DNA of 64,000 bases from JBBAAP01 sp043808305 (GTDB lineage Bacteria > Planctomycetota > MHYJ01 > JACQXL01): the NCBI GenBank assembly GCA_043808305.1, contig JAZDFB010000089.1, forward strand, positions 1 through 64,000, read 5' to 3'. The position numbers and the translations under genes were made by a program. Position 1 is the first letter of the stretch, and every line of letters starts with the position of its first letter. Below, in pieces: positions 33,995 through 42,933 of the stretch. The notes below the pieces were generated by a model. That model was not told where the DNA came from. It searched no databases and saw nothing but the letters and a program-made list of their open reading frames with translations.

Positions 33995-35140
33995 TTATTG
34001 CAATCTAAGATTAACCCCCACAGTTTTTTCCTGACCGGCGCGGATAATTTTGACCTCCACGTTTTCCAGCTTGTCCCTGAGCTTGCCCAATGCCCGTTTC
34101 ATCGTCCTGGATGAATTAATCTTCATCTTGGCTATTTCCACAATGACATCACCCTCGCAAAAATCTGCCTCCGCGGCCGGTGAATTTTGCGCTATGCCTC
34201 TAACAAAAGCGCCATTCGTATTCTGAATTTTCAAGTTATCCATAAACTGCTTGAGGTCTCCGTAGTTGTATGCGTTGGCCAGAGCTGGACTGATATCGCT
34301 CGTAACCAAACCCAGAGAAGGCCTTCTGACCTGGCCATCTCTGATAATTACATCCATAAGTGCCCTCGCCGTGTTAATCGGAATTGCGTACGAAATACCT
34401 ATGTACGCGTCTGTTTTTGCCCCATATATCGCTGAATTAATACCAACAACCTCGCCCCGCAGATTAATCATCGGTCCGCCGCTGTTGCCGTGGTTAACAG
34501 CGACATCCGACTGAATACGTCCTTCCGTCTCCATAATCAAGTCCGCATCCTTATCCATTTCTCTCATAGCGCTGACCACGCCCATAGTCAAACTATATTT
34601 TAAGCCGAATGGAGTACCAATAGCAATTACAATATCTCCAACCTCAAGCTTGTTGGAATCACCCAACACCACCTGGTACAAGTCAGCCGGAGGATCAATA
34701 ATCTGGATTACCGCAACATCCGAAGGACTCGGATCCGATCCAATCAACTTAGCTTTGAATTGGCGTTCGTCTTGAAGAATAACGGTAATTTCTGTAGCAT
34801 TGGCGACCACGTGTTCGTTAGTTAAAATATATCCCTTTTTCTTGTCCACGATAAAACCAGAACCTTGACCTCCAACAGGTTTCCCATTTGATGGGTCTTT
34901 CCCTGTCATAAATATAATGACGGTCGCCGGAGAAACCGCTTTACCCACCAAAACTAATGACTTAGGCGTAAGCGTCGGCGAATCAGGCAAAGGCACGCTG
35001 GGCGGAGGCGCTGCCTTGCTTGGAGTTTTGGTTGTATCGGTTCCGCCCGGCTTGGCCGGCTTAGCCGGCTCGGCCCAAATAAATACTATAAACCCAAAAA
35101 GAACTATCAAAAACAAACTCTTTTTTATTAAAGATACCAT
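33995..35140 (-). CDS. Exported trypsin-like serine protease, DegP/HtrA family
   Basis: The 381-aa protein has a signal peptide (about 1-23), a Pro/Lys-rich linker, an S1C protease domain and one PDZ domain (about 275-375). The triad is visible as His in TNEHVVANA, Asp in PSDVAVIQI and Ser in GNSGGPMINLRGEVVGIN. AAGGAGGTG lies before ATG 35140. It should degrade misfolded envelope proteins. It is the first gene of the minus-strand run and has a promoter at 35178-35204. Confidence 0.93.
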   Translation of the reverse strand: MVSLIKKSLFLIVLFGFIVFIWAEPAKPAKPGGTDTTKTPSKAAPPPSVPLPDSPTLTPKSLVLVGKAVSPATVIIFMTGKDPSNGKPVGGQGSGFIVDKKKGYILTNEHVVANATEITVILQDERQFKAKLIGSDPSPSDVAVIQIIDPPADLYQVVLGDSNKLEVGDIVIAIGTPFGLKYSLTMGVVSAMREMDKDADLIMETEGRIQSDVAVNHGNSGGPMINLRGEVVGINSAIYGAKTDAYIGISYAIPINTARALMDVIIRDGQVRRPSLGLVTSDISPALANAYNYGDLKQFMDNLKIQNTNGAFVRGIAQNSPAAEADFCEGDVIVEIAKMKINSSRTMKRALGKLRDKLENVEVKIIRAGQEKTVGVNLRLQ

Positions 35141-35177
35141 ATCACACCTCCTTGATTAAAACAAAATTTTCAGTTAT

Positions 35178-35204
35178 CTTATATCAAATTTAATAAAGTG
35201 TCAA
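35178..35204 (-). promoter_or_regulatory. Promoter of the degP-nusA-infB run
   Basis: On the minus strand TTGACA (35199-35204), a 15-base spacer and TATAAG (35178-35183), giving a leader of about 30 bases before ATG 35140. Confidence 0.6.
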
Positions 35205-35308
35205 TAAAATACCTCAAGATTAAGCAGGCACAATAACAGTATTCAGAACCTGTTTGAATCTGTGACTTAGCGCAAAGCCTCTTTTAGAGCCGGTTCGAAC
35301 ATATTGAG

Positions 35309-35349
35309 TTATCTGACTCTCCGGCCTATTCTAATAAAGAGTCGGATAA
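35309..35349. other. Hairpin in the 410-base gap 35141-35550
   Basis: TTATCTGACTCT and AGAGTCGGATAA pair at 11 of 12 positions across a 17-base loop; the same AGAGTC motif recurs at 35356. Nothing else recognisable lies between the degP promoter and the cupin stop. Confidence 0.4.
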
Positions 35350-35550
35350 ATTCAGAGTCATCAGGTTATTTGAAAAGACACTTTCACCTATAGTAATATA
35401 CGGATGAGATGGGGGAATAGATAGAGAAAAATTGGAATCTCGTCAAAAAAGCCTGAATCTATACTAAAAATATCAAAAAAAACGATTCATGAGATCAAAA
35501 ACACTTTCTTCTCCTTGTTAACACTACGAACCATTTTGGCAGATATGAGC

Positions 35551-35910
35551 TTAAATCTTCTGGATTTTCTTCAGCGTCCGCTGGTTTTGCACATTACCCG
35601 TATTTAAAGTAGACGCCGGCTCGAATAAAAGGATATGCGTTTCTTCTTCGGCAACAGGCCGATGTTCCACCCCACGCGGCACGACTATTAACTCACCTTC
35701 TTCAATCCATACGTGCCGCTCTATGAATTCCATCCGGAACCTGCCTTTGGTTACCAAAAACATCTCGTCTTCGTTTTCGTGGTGATGCCAGACAAACTCG
35801 CCTTTTAGCTTGTCTATCTTTACCTGCTGCCCGTTGAGCTCAGCCACAATGTATGGCTTCCAATATTCTTTGACTTGCTTGAACTTTTCCGCAACGTTTA
35901 CCTTTTCCAT
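35551..35910 (-). CDS. Cupin-domain protein
   Basis: The 119-aa single-domain cupin has the first motif as HHHENEDEMFLVTKGRFRMEF and the second as PRGVEHRPVAEEE, giving three His and one Glu as metal ligands. Substrate is unknown; small cupins of this type are isomerases, dioxygenases or sugar-binding proteins. AGGAGGTG precedes ATG 35910. Flanking intergenic regions separate it from both neighbours. Confidence 0.9.
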   Translation of the reverse strand: MEKVNVAEKFKQVKEYWKPYIVAELNGQQVKIDKLKGEFVWHHHENEDEMFLVTKGRFRMEFIERHVWIEEGELIVVPRGVEHRPVAEEETHILLFEPASTLNTGNVQNQRTLKKIQKI

Positions 35911-36049
35911 AGAAACACCTCCTATTCAGATATAAAAATTGCAGCACTATCGCTTATCATATCTAGTGTGCGTTATTTTCCCCAAGTGTTGTTTATTCTT
36001 ATCGGATCCGGGTGGTTTATTTAGAACTTGACGGGAAGCTAACGATCTA

Positions 36050-36158
36050 CGTCACAGAGTTTACACCGCCTTTGGGCGAGGTTTTAAGTAAACTGGTCAT
36101 CCCGTGCACTTTGTGCAGGGATAAGGGACAGTACGTCGCTTAGCTCCTACTGTCCCTA
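36050..36158 (-). ncRNA. Post-stop structured element, copy B
   Basis: It starts right after the stop of the Cys-rich gene (36159). Stem GGGACAGTA/TACTGTCCC encloses the loop GGAGCTAAGCGACG, then ATCCCTGCAC/GTGCACGGGAT with one bulged base, then GTTTAC/GTAAAC around CGCC/GGCG. Compared with 4126-4255, the first stem has different bases but is fully paired, and an A-U pair inside the loop is G-C here. Confidence 0.6.
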
Positions 36159-36527
36159 TTATTTAATCATCCGGTTAAAACCGCAGAGCTTCCAGGCCAA
36201 GGCGCTGAGTTGGGCGCACATATTCTTTTTTGTCCGATGGCATTTGGAACAATCCGGCATTTTGCCTCCTTCGTCCACGTACCCGCGCACCTGGCAGTCC
36301 ATGACCATCAATAAATAATTGTGGTTTTTGATGGCATTCTCCATCCCTTTATGGAACTTGTCATAGTTCTTTCGGACGTTCTTCCTGAGCAGTTTTATAA
36401 TCGGCGTGTGGCAGCAGGGACGGTTGAGGCAGATGAATTTAACCCGGTCTTCGAACCCGGCCATGGGGATAGGTGTCATGTGCTTGCCGCATTCGGGGCA
36501 TTTGACCTTGAATACTTTTTCGCTCAT
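36159..36527 (-). CDS. Cysteine-rich putative metal-binding protein
   Basis: The 122-aa protein has CPECGKH near the start, a CLNRPCCH segment, a lone Cys near residue 78 and DCSKCHRTKKNMC near 92-104. These could bind two zinc ions or an iron-sulfur centre. No family was recognised. It lies 81 bases downstream of two radical SAM genes on the same strand and may belong with them, as substrate or partner. Confidence 0.7.
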   Translation of the reverse strand: MSEKVFKVKCPECGKHMTPIPMAGFEDRVKFICLNRPCCHTPIIKLLRKNVRKNYDKFHKGMENAIKNHNYLLMVMDCQVRGYVDEGGKMPDCSKCHRTKKNMCAQLSALAWKLCGFNRMIK

Positions 36528-36608
36528 ACGGATTTACTTATAGATAATCACCCGGTTTATGTCAAGCAACACGGCGTTTTGGCGGTCAGATTAAACAGCG
36601 CTGTCGAA

Positions 36609-37904
36609 TCAGGGACGCCTGAGTATATCCGTCTTGCGGACAGTGCCCTCGATAACCAGCTTCAGAAGATGCGGGTGCTGCAGGAACAGGCCCAGCCGGC
36701 GGAATATCTTGAACGGCGCCCGGGACCGGAAATGGCGGTAGAGCTTTTCGTATGTCTGCTGAACGCCCTGCTCCAGTTCTTGCGCGGTCATAAGCTTGGG
36801 GACATAAACCGCATTTGCCCAGCCGTAGTGGGTGCGGTCTTTCCCGGGCAGGAGCCGGTTTTCCTGCTTTAACTTATCATATATTTTGGTGCCCGGATAC
36901 GGGGTCAGGATATACAGATGCGCTTCTTCCAAGTCCATCTGCTTTATCACCTCAAGCGTCCGGTTGAATATCCGCTTGTCATCGTAATCGAACCCGAATA
37001 TGAAAAATCCCACCGTGACGATGTTGTATTTATGGAACTTCCTGACCACGAACTTGTATTGTTCTATTTTATTCTGGCGGACGGCAGCCCATTCCAGCGA
37101 TGATGGGTTAACAGTCTGGAATCCTATCTGGACGTTGAAACAGCCGGACTGCTTCATCCGCCTGAGAAGACGCTCGTTGCCGGCAATGTTCATCGGCGCC
37201 TGAACGGACCACGATTTCTTCAAGGGCGCTATCCGGTCGCACAGCTCGATGGCGTAATCTTCGTCGGCAAAGAGGTTATCATCCACGAAAAATACCACCC
37301 GTTGTTTCAACCGTTTCAGTTCTTCGTAGACCAGCTTGGTATCGCGCTTGCGGTAGGCGGCCCAGGGCATATTAGGCAAGTAACAAAAATTGCACTTATT
37401 GGGGCATCCCCGGGTAGCCTGGACCGTGGCCACCAGGTAATCCTCATTAAGCAAATCGCGCCGGGGAAAGGGCACGTCGTTCATATCAACCGGCCGCGGG
37501 TCATGGTAAATCCTTTTCAACCCGCCCTGGGCCGCGTCTTTGAGCAGTTCCGGCCAGACGTATTCGGCCTCTCCGATTACCACCGCATCGGCGTGTTCCA
37601 GGCATTCTTCCGGCAAAAGCGTCGGATGGACCCCGCCCAGGACGACTTTACTGCCCTGCTTGCGGAAATGCTCGGCTAGCCCGTAAGCCCGCTCGGAAGT
37701 GAATGTGGTAACCGTAATACCCACCAGGTCAAAACGCTCATTGAGCGGAATCTCTTCCCAGTCGTTGTCAATCAGCTTGACGTCGTGGCCTTCGCAGAGC
37801 GCGCCGATAACGGCGATATGGAGCGGCGTGAACTTTATCTTCTCCAGGTAACGATAAACACCGCCTTTAACAAACCATCTGGGCTTGATAAGAAGTATTT
37901 TCAT
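36609..37904 (-). CDS. B12-binding radical SAM enzyme
   Basis: The 431-aa protein has an N-terminal cobalamin-binding-like domain (about 1-140, with VIGEAEYVWPELL) and a radical SAM domain with C-x3-C-x2-C as RGCPNKCNFCY near residue 165. The FFVDDNLFADEDYA strand and HLYILTPYPGTKIYDKL motif are typical of this class, which carries out methylations and other radical chemistry on unknown substrates. Its start overlaps the stop of the SPASM gene by four bases (ATGA). Confidence 0.9.
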   Translation of the reverse strand: MKILLIKPRWFVKGGVYRYLEKIKFTPLHIAVIGALCEGHDVKLIDNDWEEIPLNERFDLVGITVTTFTSERAYGLAEHFRKQGSKVVLGGVHPTLLPEECLEHADAVVIGEAEYVWPELLKDAAQGGLKRIYHDPRPVDMNDVPFPRRDLLNEDYLVATVQATRGCPNKCNFCYLPNMPWAAYRKRDTKLVYEELKRLKQRVVFFVDDNLFADEDYAIELCDRIAPLKKSWSVQAPMNIAGNERLLRRMKQSGCFNVQIGFQTVNPSSLEWAAVRQNKIEQYKFVVRKFHKYNIVTVGFFIFGFDYDDKRIFNRTLEVIKQMDLEEAHLYILTPYPGTKIYDKLKQENRLLPGKDRTHYGWANAVYVPKLMTAQELEQGVQQTYEKLYRHFRSRAPFKIFRRLGLFLQHPHLLKLVIEGTVRKTDILRRP

Positions 37905-39151
37905 AACCGGTCAGTGTTTCCCGGTTTGGCCGCCAGCCGGGCCAGTATCTTCAGCCGGGACCACAGCGACGGCGGCTGGAATATTTGGTTCCAGGGCTTG
38001 TTGTAGATGATGAATTCCAAGAATCGTGATACATTACGGTTATGGGTTTCTTCATGCTCGGAAACGGTGTGCTCGTCCTGCGGCTCAAAGAAACAAGACG
38101 GGTCCTCCGCCAGGTAGTCACCGGTCTGGTAATAAGCCAGCGCCCGGCACCCGGTGCAGGTGTGCTTATACCTGCAACGTCCGCATTTGCCTTTGAGCTT
38201 CGAACCGTCCCTCAGGCTGGCCATTATCGGGTTGGTTTCCATCAACTGCGACAACGGCTGGTTGCGGACGTTGCCGCAATCAAGCGACGTATCAAGCAGG
38301 TGGACGCAAGGCCCGACATCGCCCTCGGCTGACACGCCGATAAACCCGCGGCCGGCCTGGCAACCCAGATTAGCCAGCGGCATATCCAGCCCGCGCCAGC
38401 TCCGGGCCATAAACTCCGGCCCGGCGAAAAACGGCGTAAAACTGACGTAGCTGAGATGGTTATCCTTAAGGGCCGGATGGATTACCTGCTCCATATCGGA
38501 CCGGTCGAAAGCCAGATGCTTGTTTTCCTGCCCCGCCCCGCGCGGCACGAAGGGTGAACGTATCATAGCGATATTGCGCGACTTGAGGAAATCAACCGTT
38601 TCGGCCAGCTTGGGCAGGTTTGATTTGGTCACCGTAACCAGGAAGAAGTATCCGATTTTATGGCGGTCGCACAGCTCAAGCAGTTTAAGTATCTCGGACG
38701 GCTTATCGGCCCGGGTCCGCTGATGGATGCCGTCGTCGATGGAATCAAGCGAGAACCCCATGGTAATCCTGTCGCCGGCGGCGCGCTTGATATCCTTGAG
38801 TAAATCGCCGTTGAGGCATTTGCCGTTGGTATTGATGAATGAATATAACCCGATGCTGTTATTGTAGCGGAGCATCTCCAGCGCGTCGGGCCTTAACAGG
38901 AACTCGCCACCCGAAAAAGCCACGGAACCGTTAGGGCAAATCTTCTTAACTTCGTCCAGGACTAAATGCTTAGCCTCGTCGGTAGTCAGCTCGCTTCGGG
39001 CCGGCCCGTCATCCGGCCTGCCCGGCCGGCGGGTCATGCAGTATGAACAGCTCAGGTTGCATTTTCGGGTCGTCTCGAAATAGCACAAAAAGAAATTGCG
39101 TCTCGTCATAATCCGGATGGCCTTCCCTGACGGGTCGGCCAATCCGCTCAT
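37901..39151 (-). CDS. Radical SAM/SPASM protein
   Basis: The 416-aa protein has the cluster motif TTRKCNLSCSYCM near residue 30, SGGEFLLRPDALEM, and a C-terminal SPASM region with CGRCRYKHTCTGCRALAY and a late Cys for auxiliary clusters. SPASM enzymes usually modify peptides or assist cofactor synthesis. Coupled to a B12-radical SAM gene and next to a Cys-rich small protein, it may form a modification pathway. A shorter start at 39109 is possible. Confidence 0.9.
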   Translation of the reverse strand: MSGLADPSGKAIRIMTRRNFFLCYFETTRKCNLSCSYCMTRRPGRPDDGPARSELTTDEAKHLVLDEVKKICPNGSVAFSGGEFLLRPDALEMLRYNNSIGLYSFINTNGKCLNGDLLKDIKRAAGDRITMGFSLDSIDDGIHQRTRADKPSEILKLLELCDRHKIGYFFLVTVTKSNLPKLAETVDFLKSRNIAMIRSPFVPRGAGQENKHLAFDRSDMEQVIHPALKDNHLSYVSFTPFFAGPEFMARSWRGLDMPLANLGCQAGRGFIGVSAEGDVGPCVHLLDTSLDCGNVRNQPLSQLMETNPIMASLRDGSKLKGKCGRCRYKHTCTGCRALAYYQTGDYLAEDPSCFFEPQDEHTVSEHEETHNRNVSRFLEFIIYNKPWNQIFQPPSLWSRLKILARLAAKPGNTDRL

Positions 39152-39304
39152 TTCTAATTCATTACGGCGTTAATAATATTATTAGGTTATTATTCTAATC
39201 TAATCATGTTTTAAATAAAATCAATAAATATCCGATTTTGAGCACGGATTATCCGGCATTGCCCTGATAATTTCCGCATCGGTCCGACGGCTGTTCCTTA
39301 TATA

Positions 39305-39517
39305 CTATGCAGTTCCAAGTAAGTAACATGGTATATAAATATATTCTAATGGAACTGCATGCGGGGTGGTCTTGAGGGTGTCGCCACACCCTCCAAGGGG
39401 GTAACAGCCAGCGAGCATCCAGCGAATGGTCGCTGGCGCCATAGGGGCGTTAGCCCCTTTGGAATACAAAACTAAGTAAAAAACCATATGCCAGAGAAGT
39501 TACTTGGTTTTGCATAG
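39305..39517. mobile_element. MITE-like element with 18-bp imperfect terminal repeats
   Basis: Left end CTATGCAGTTCCAAGTAA (39305-39322) and the complement of 39500-39517 match at 15 of 18 bases. Inside are four hairpins: ATGCAGTTCCA/TGGAACTGCAT, GAGGGTGT/ACACCCTC, CCAGCGA/TCGCTGG and GGGGC/GCCCC. No protein is encoded. It ends one base before the cysK stop. It could be a non-autonomous transposon or a structured RNA. The remainder of the gap (39152-39304) shows only A/T-rich sequence. Confidence 0.6.
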
Positions 39518-39518
39518 G

Positions 39519-40430
39519 TTAAGGCGGGCATTTGGCGCAAACGGAAGTAAAAAGACTTGTTGAAAGGTATCGGTCGCCGCGGTCAGGGAAAATAACCACT
39601 ATCGTACTGCCGGCGGGTGCGTCTTTGGCCGCTTCCATGGCTCCATACATTGCCGCCCCGGCAGACATCCCGACAAAAAGGCCTTCTTCCAAGACAAGCC
39701 GCCGTGTTGTTGACAGGGCTTGTTCATCATTGACCATTATTTTACGGTCCAGCTTTTTCGGGTCATAGATATCAGGCACGATGGATTCTTCCATATTTTT
39801 GAGTCCTTGAATCCGATGCCCTTTGACAGGCTCCACTCCGATTACCTGTATACGTGACGAATATTCCTTCAGGCGCCGGCCCGTGCCCATTACCGTGCCG
39901 GTTGTACCCATACCGGCTACAAAGTGGCTGACGGTTCCTTTGGTCTGTTCCCAGACCTCGCGGCCGGTGGTTTCGTAGTGCGCCAAGGGATTGGCTTGAT
40001 TGCGGAATTGGTCAGGCATAAAATAAAGCTCCGGCGCTTGTTCAAAAATACGATGCGCCTCTTGAATAGCACCGTCCGTTCCTTCAGGCCCCGGAGTCAG
40101 GACCAGTTCCGCGCCAAACGCTTCCAAAACCCGGCGCCTCTCTACGCTCACGCATTGAGGCATTGTCAGTTTGGCTTTCAGCCCATAGACCGCGCAAATC
40201 ATAGCCAAACCTATTCCGGTATTGCCTGAAGTCGGCTCCAACACTATTTTATCCTGCTTCAACAGCCCTGAAGCCAGGGCTTGTTTAATCATATAGTAGG
40301 CGATACGGTCCTTGACCGACCCGCCGGGATTATTGCCCTCGAGCTTGGCCAGGACCCTAACACGCTGATTGGGAACCAGCTTTTTGATTTCCACCAGAGG
40401 GGTATTCCCGATAGACTCCAAAAGGCTCAT
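39519..40430 (-). CDS. cysK: Cysteine synthase (O-acetylserine sulfhydrylase)
   Basis: ATG 40430 is preferred because AAGGA lies upstream; GTG 40445 is the longer alternative. The 303-aa PLP enzyme has SIGNTPLVEIKKL, the PLP lysine in NPGGSVKDR, the TSGNTGIGLAM substrate loop and GMGTTGTVMG. It makes cysteine from O-acetylserine and sulfide. The C-terminus ends CAKCPP. Its 3' end touches a MITE-like element. It is some 5 kb from the cysteine desulfurase/DsrC genes. Confidence 0.94.
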   Translation of the reverse strand: MSLLESIGNTPLVEIKKLVPNQRVRVLAKLEGNNPGGSVKDRIAYYMIKQALASGLLKQDKIVLEPTSGNTGIGLAMICAVYGLKAKLTMPQCVSVERRRVLEAFGAELVLTPGPEGTDGAIQEAHRIFEQAPELYFMPDQFRNQANPLAHYETTGREVWEQTKGTVSHFVAGMGTTGTVMGTGRRLKEYSSRIQVIGVEPVKGHRIQGLKNMEESIVPDIYDPKKLDRKIMVNDEQALSTTRRLVLEEGLFVGMSAGAAMYGAMEAAKDAPAGSTIVVIFPDRGDRYLSTSLFTSVCAKCPP

Positions 40431-40484
40431 ACACACATCCTTCACGCTAAAGTTAATAAAACCGCCTGAATTTGTTCCTAATCA

Positions 40485-40511
40485 GTTATAAACAAAACAG
40501 TTCTCTGTCAA
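40485..40511 (-). promoter_or_regulatory. Promoter of cysK
   Basis: On the minus strand TTGACA (40506-40511), a 15-base spacer and TATAAC (40485-40490). The rest of the 40446-40719 gap has an A/T-rich hairpin at about 40514-40534 but no gene. Confidence 0.5.
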
Positions 40512-40719
40512 TAAAAACAACCCTGCTGTTTTTAGGCAGTATCGTCAGATGTGATAATGTGTGCTATTGAGCCAAACCGGATAGCTCGGCATTTCTTGAC
40601 CTGAAACCGGACGAGAGCAAAACTTGGCGTAACCCATTGTTTTGATATAACCGCTGGATGAATAGAAAAAGAACAATGAAGTAAGGATTATATTCCCTAA
40701 ATTGAGAATCTACCTAGCA

Positions 40720-41739
40720 TTAATATGGAGGATATTTTACATATTCCGAAGAATGCCTGTGAATTTCGTGTGATTCAATTATGTATTTAAACATATCATC
40801 CGCAATTCCTTTGATTTTATCTGAATTTTCTACCCCTTTAACCCATTTTCCCGGGATTCCTTCAATGCCGAGAATTGTACCCAGAATAGCGCCGGTTATG
40901 GTACCAGTGGTATCACTATCACCTGAATGATTTACTGACGCTAATACTGCTTTATAATAATCACTGGGAAACTTCAGCGCACAGTATAAAGAAATCCCCA
41001 GGGCTTCTTCTCCAACCCATCCTTGACCAATCATTTCTATCGACTCATTGACGGGCTTTTTGCTGCGTGATAGTTTTTGAGCCAACTGGACCTTTTCCAA
41101 CGTTTCTTCATTACCCTTGTGTTCTTTAAGTTTCTTGACGGCTAAGCTTACCGCACTGGGCAACGATTTACCTCTGGCTATATGTGAAATAACAAGAGCA
41201 AGGAATCCGGCTGATAAGTAACCGGATGGATGACCGTGCGTGATGGCAGCGAATTTAGCGCCTATTTCAAAGGCATTCTGCGGGGAACAGGACAAGCCTA
41301 CCGGAGCAATGCGCATTACCCCGCCGGAGCCCTTGCTATCATTTATTTTCTCTTCCAGAGTCCCCATTTCACCGCTTTCTAACGCTTCAAGGCAGGTATG
41401 TCCCGGGCCCCTTGATTCGAACGGGTCAGATTGCCTTTTTAGCCATTCCAAATACCGTCTGTGCACAACCGTTGCAGAATTACAAATACCCCTATCTTTC
41501 CACCTTTGGTCGGCGCTGATGCAACCTTCGGCGGTCGCCAAGGCCATCTGGGTATCATCGGTATAACAACCGGCATTAAAACTACTCCATGACTTAAAAT
41601 CGGTAACGCCTGTATTGCCGTACTTCTTTTTGATTTCATCCAAAGACATAAATTCTACCGGCGCGCCCAATGCATCGCCTATGGCCAGTCCTAACAAACA
41701 ACCCTGAAATTTACTAGGTAAATCAAATATCTTTTTCAT
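40720..41739 (-). CDS. ADP-ribosylglycohydrolase (DraG/ARH family)
   Basis: ATG 41739 overlaps the upstream nuclease stop by four bases (ATGA), which fixes the start. The 339-aa protein has GCLLGLAIGDALGAPVEF, the metal site YTDDTQMALA, the GSGGVMRIAPVGL segment and the second metal site HSGDSDTTGTITGAILG. These fit a two-Mg2+ hydrolase removing ADP-ribose. In its three-gene cassette it may undo ADP-ribosylation, possibly as an immunity or control function. Confidence 0.93.
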   Translation of the reverse strand: MKKIFDLPSKFQGCLLGLAIGDALGAPVEFMSLDEIKKKYGNTGVTDFKSWSSFNAGCYTDDTQMALATAEGCISADQRWKDRGICNSATVVHRRYLEWLKRQSDPFESRGPGHTCLEALESGEMGTLEEKINDSKGSGGVMRIAPVGLSCSPQNAFEIGAKFAAITHGHPSGYLSAGFLALVISHIARGKSLPSAVSLAVKKLKEHKGNEETLEKVQLAQKLSRSKKPVNESIEMIGQGWVGEEALGISLYCALKFPSDYYKAVLASVNHSGDSDTTGTITGAILGTILGIEGIPGKWVKGVENSDKIKGIADDMFKYIIESHEIHRHSSEYVKYPPY

Positions 41740-42914
41740 AATTTCACATTCCAAACACTATTCTGCTGTCCGTAAATGTTACCAGTAACCGGATGATTTG
41801 AAAGCCAATCAAGAAGCGATAATGCCTTCTGATCTTTTTCCTGTCCCTTGCAAAACGTCTCACAAACAGCCGAGCTTATATTCTGCCAAGTTGTTAAAGC
41901 AAATGTTCTTACCGATTGCTCATTCTTATTCCTCTCCATCAAGCGTTCCTTGAATCCCGTATAAAAAATCATATCTTGAAGATGATTTATATCGCCAATA
42001 TGAATAAGATGAAAATCCCAATCTCTGAATGCACCTTCATCATCTACTAACACATTACCAAATATCCAATTTCTCATCAATTGGTAATATTTGTTACAAA
42101 AAGTCTCTACCCCATTTCGTTTGCCATCCTTGCTGTCTGGGGGTGCAACATTCTTAAAATATTTATCAATCGTTTGCCCAAATTTATTTTTCCAATAATC
42201 GCAGCCTATATCCTTAACATAGCGACATTTCTTTTCTTTAACAGAGAAACAAGGAGATGTCTTGGCAGTCAGTTTAGCATCAAGAAAAGTCAAGACTTTC
42301 TTACTTTTATTAATATGAACGGCATCTACTTCAGTATATTGTACCTTGGGACCTCGCCCCATATTTATCTTCCGTGGATGCTTTTCTAATTCTTCAATAG
42401 TTTTCCAAAGCTTATTTCGTTCTTCTTCATTATCAGGATACCTATCTTTTTTGTCATAAGGTACCCAAAACAGAACATCGCTGCCTTTTCCAAACCAAAG
42501 GCGAACTTTATCCACATACCTTACAGGTTGCCCACCGAGGAGAGGTTGTATATCCAAAGGAGTATTTTCCCCACGATTGGCAAACAAAATATTCAAACTC
42601 TCAAAAACTGTAAAAGTAACCAAGTCTTCGCTTCGTTCACTACAAAGGCGGCTTGAAATCTTTGTTTGACCGCCCACTGTTAGTTCTCTTCGTTCTTTTC
42701 CATCTATTTTTTCTTTTTTATCAGTTGATTGAACAATATTACCATTTTCATCCAAAGGGGCTTTTCTTGCCAGATCGGGATTAGCGCGTAATTCTTCAGC
42801 AAGCTTATCTGGAAAAACAGGACCACTACTATATTTAGTGCTTATTTGCTTATATTTGTTCCGGATACCATAAATTTCAATACTACCATTAGACCGTATT
42901 TTCTCTGCTTCCAT
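41736..42914 (-). CDS. Putative PD-(D/E)XK nuclease, PGN_0703-like
   Basis: The 392-aa protein has YTEVDAVHINKSKKVLTFLD followed by AKL, giving D197 and D212-x-K214 in a PD-(D/E)XK arrangement, and a YYQLMRNW helix near 275-283. This resembles the putative restriction endonuclease family PGN_0703. Several Cys residues are scattered in the C-terminal half. AAAGGA precedes ATG 42914. No methyltransferase is next to it, so classical restriction is unlikely; coupling to an ADP-ribosylglycohydrolase is notable. Confidence 0.6.
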   Translation of the reverse strand: MEAEKIRSNGSIEIYGIRNKYKQISTKYSSGPVFPDKLAEELRANPDLARKAPLDENGNIVQSTDKKEKIDGKERRELTVGGQTKISSRLCSERSEDLVTFTVFESLNILFANRGENTPLDIQPLLGGQPVRYVDKVRLWFGKGSDVLFWVPYDKKDRYPDNEEERNKLWKTIEELEKHPRKINMGRGPKVQYTEVDAVHINKSKKVLTFLDAKLTAKTSPCFSVKEKKCRYVKDIGCDYWKNKFGQTIDKYFKNVAPPDSKDGKRNGVETFCNKYYQLMRNWIFGNVLVDDEGAFRDWDFHLIHIGDINHLQDMIFYTGFKERLMERNKNEQSVRTFALTTWQNISSAVCETFCKGQEKDQKALSLLDWLSNHPVTGNIYGQQNSVWNVKL

Positions 42915-42933
42915 TTTTCATCCTTTCTTATTA

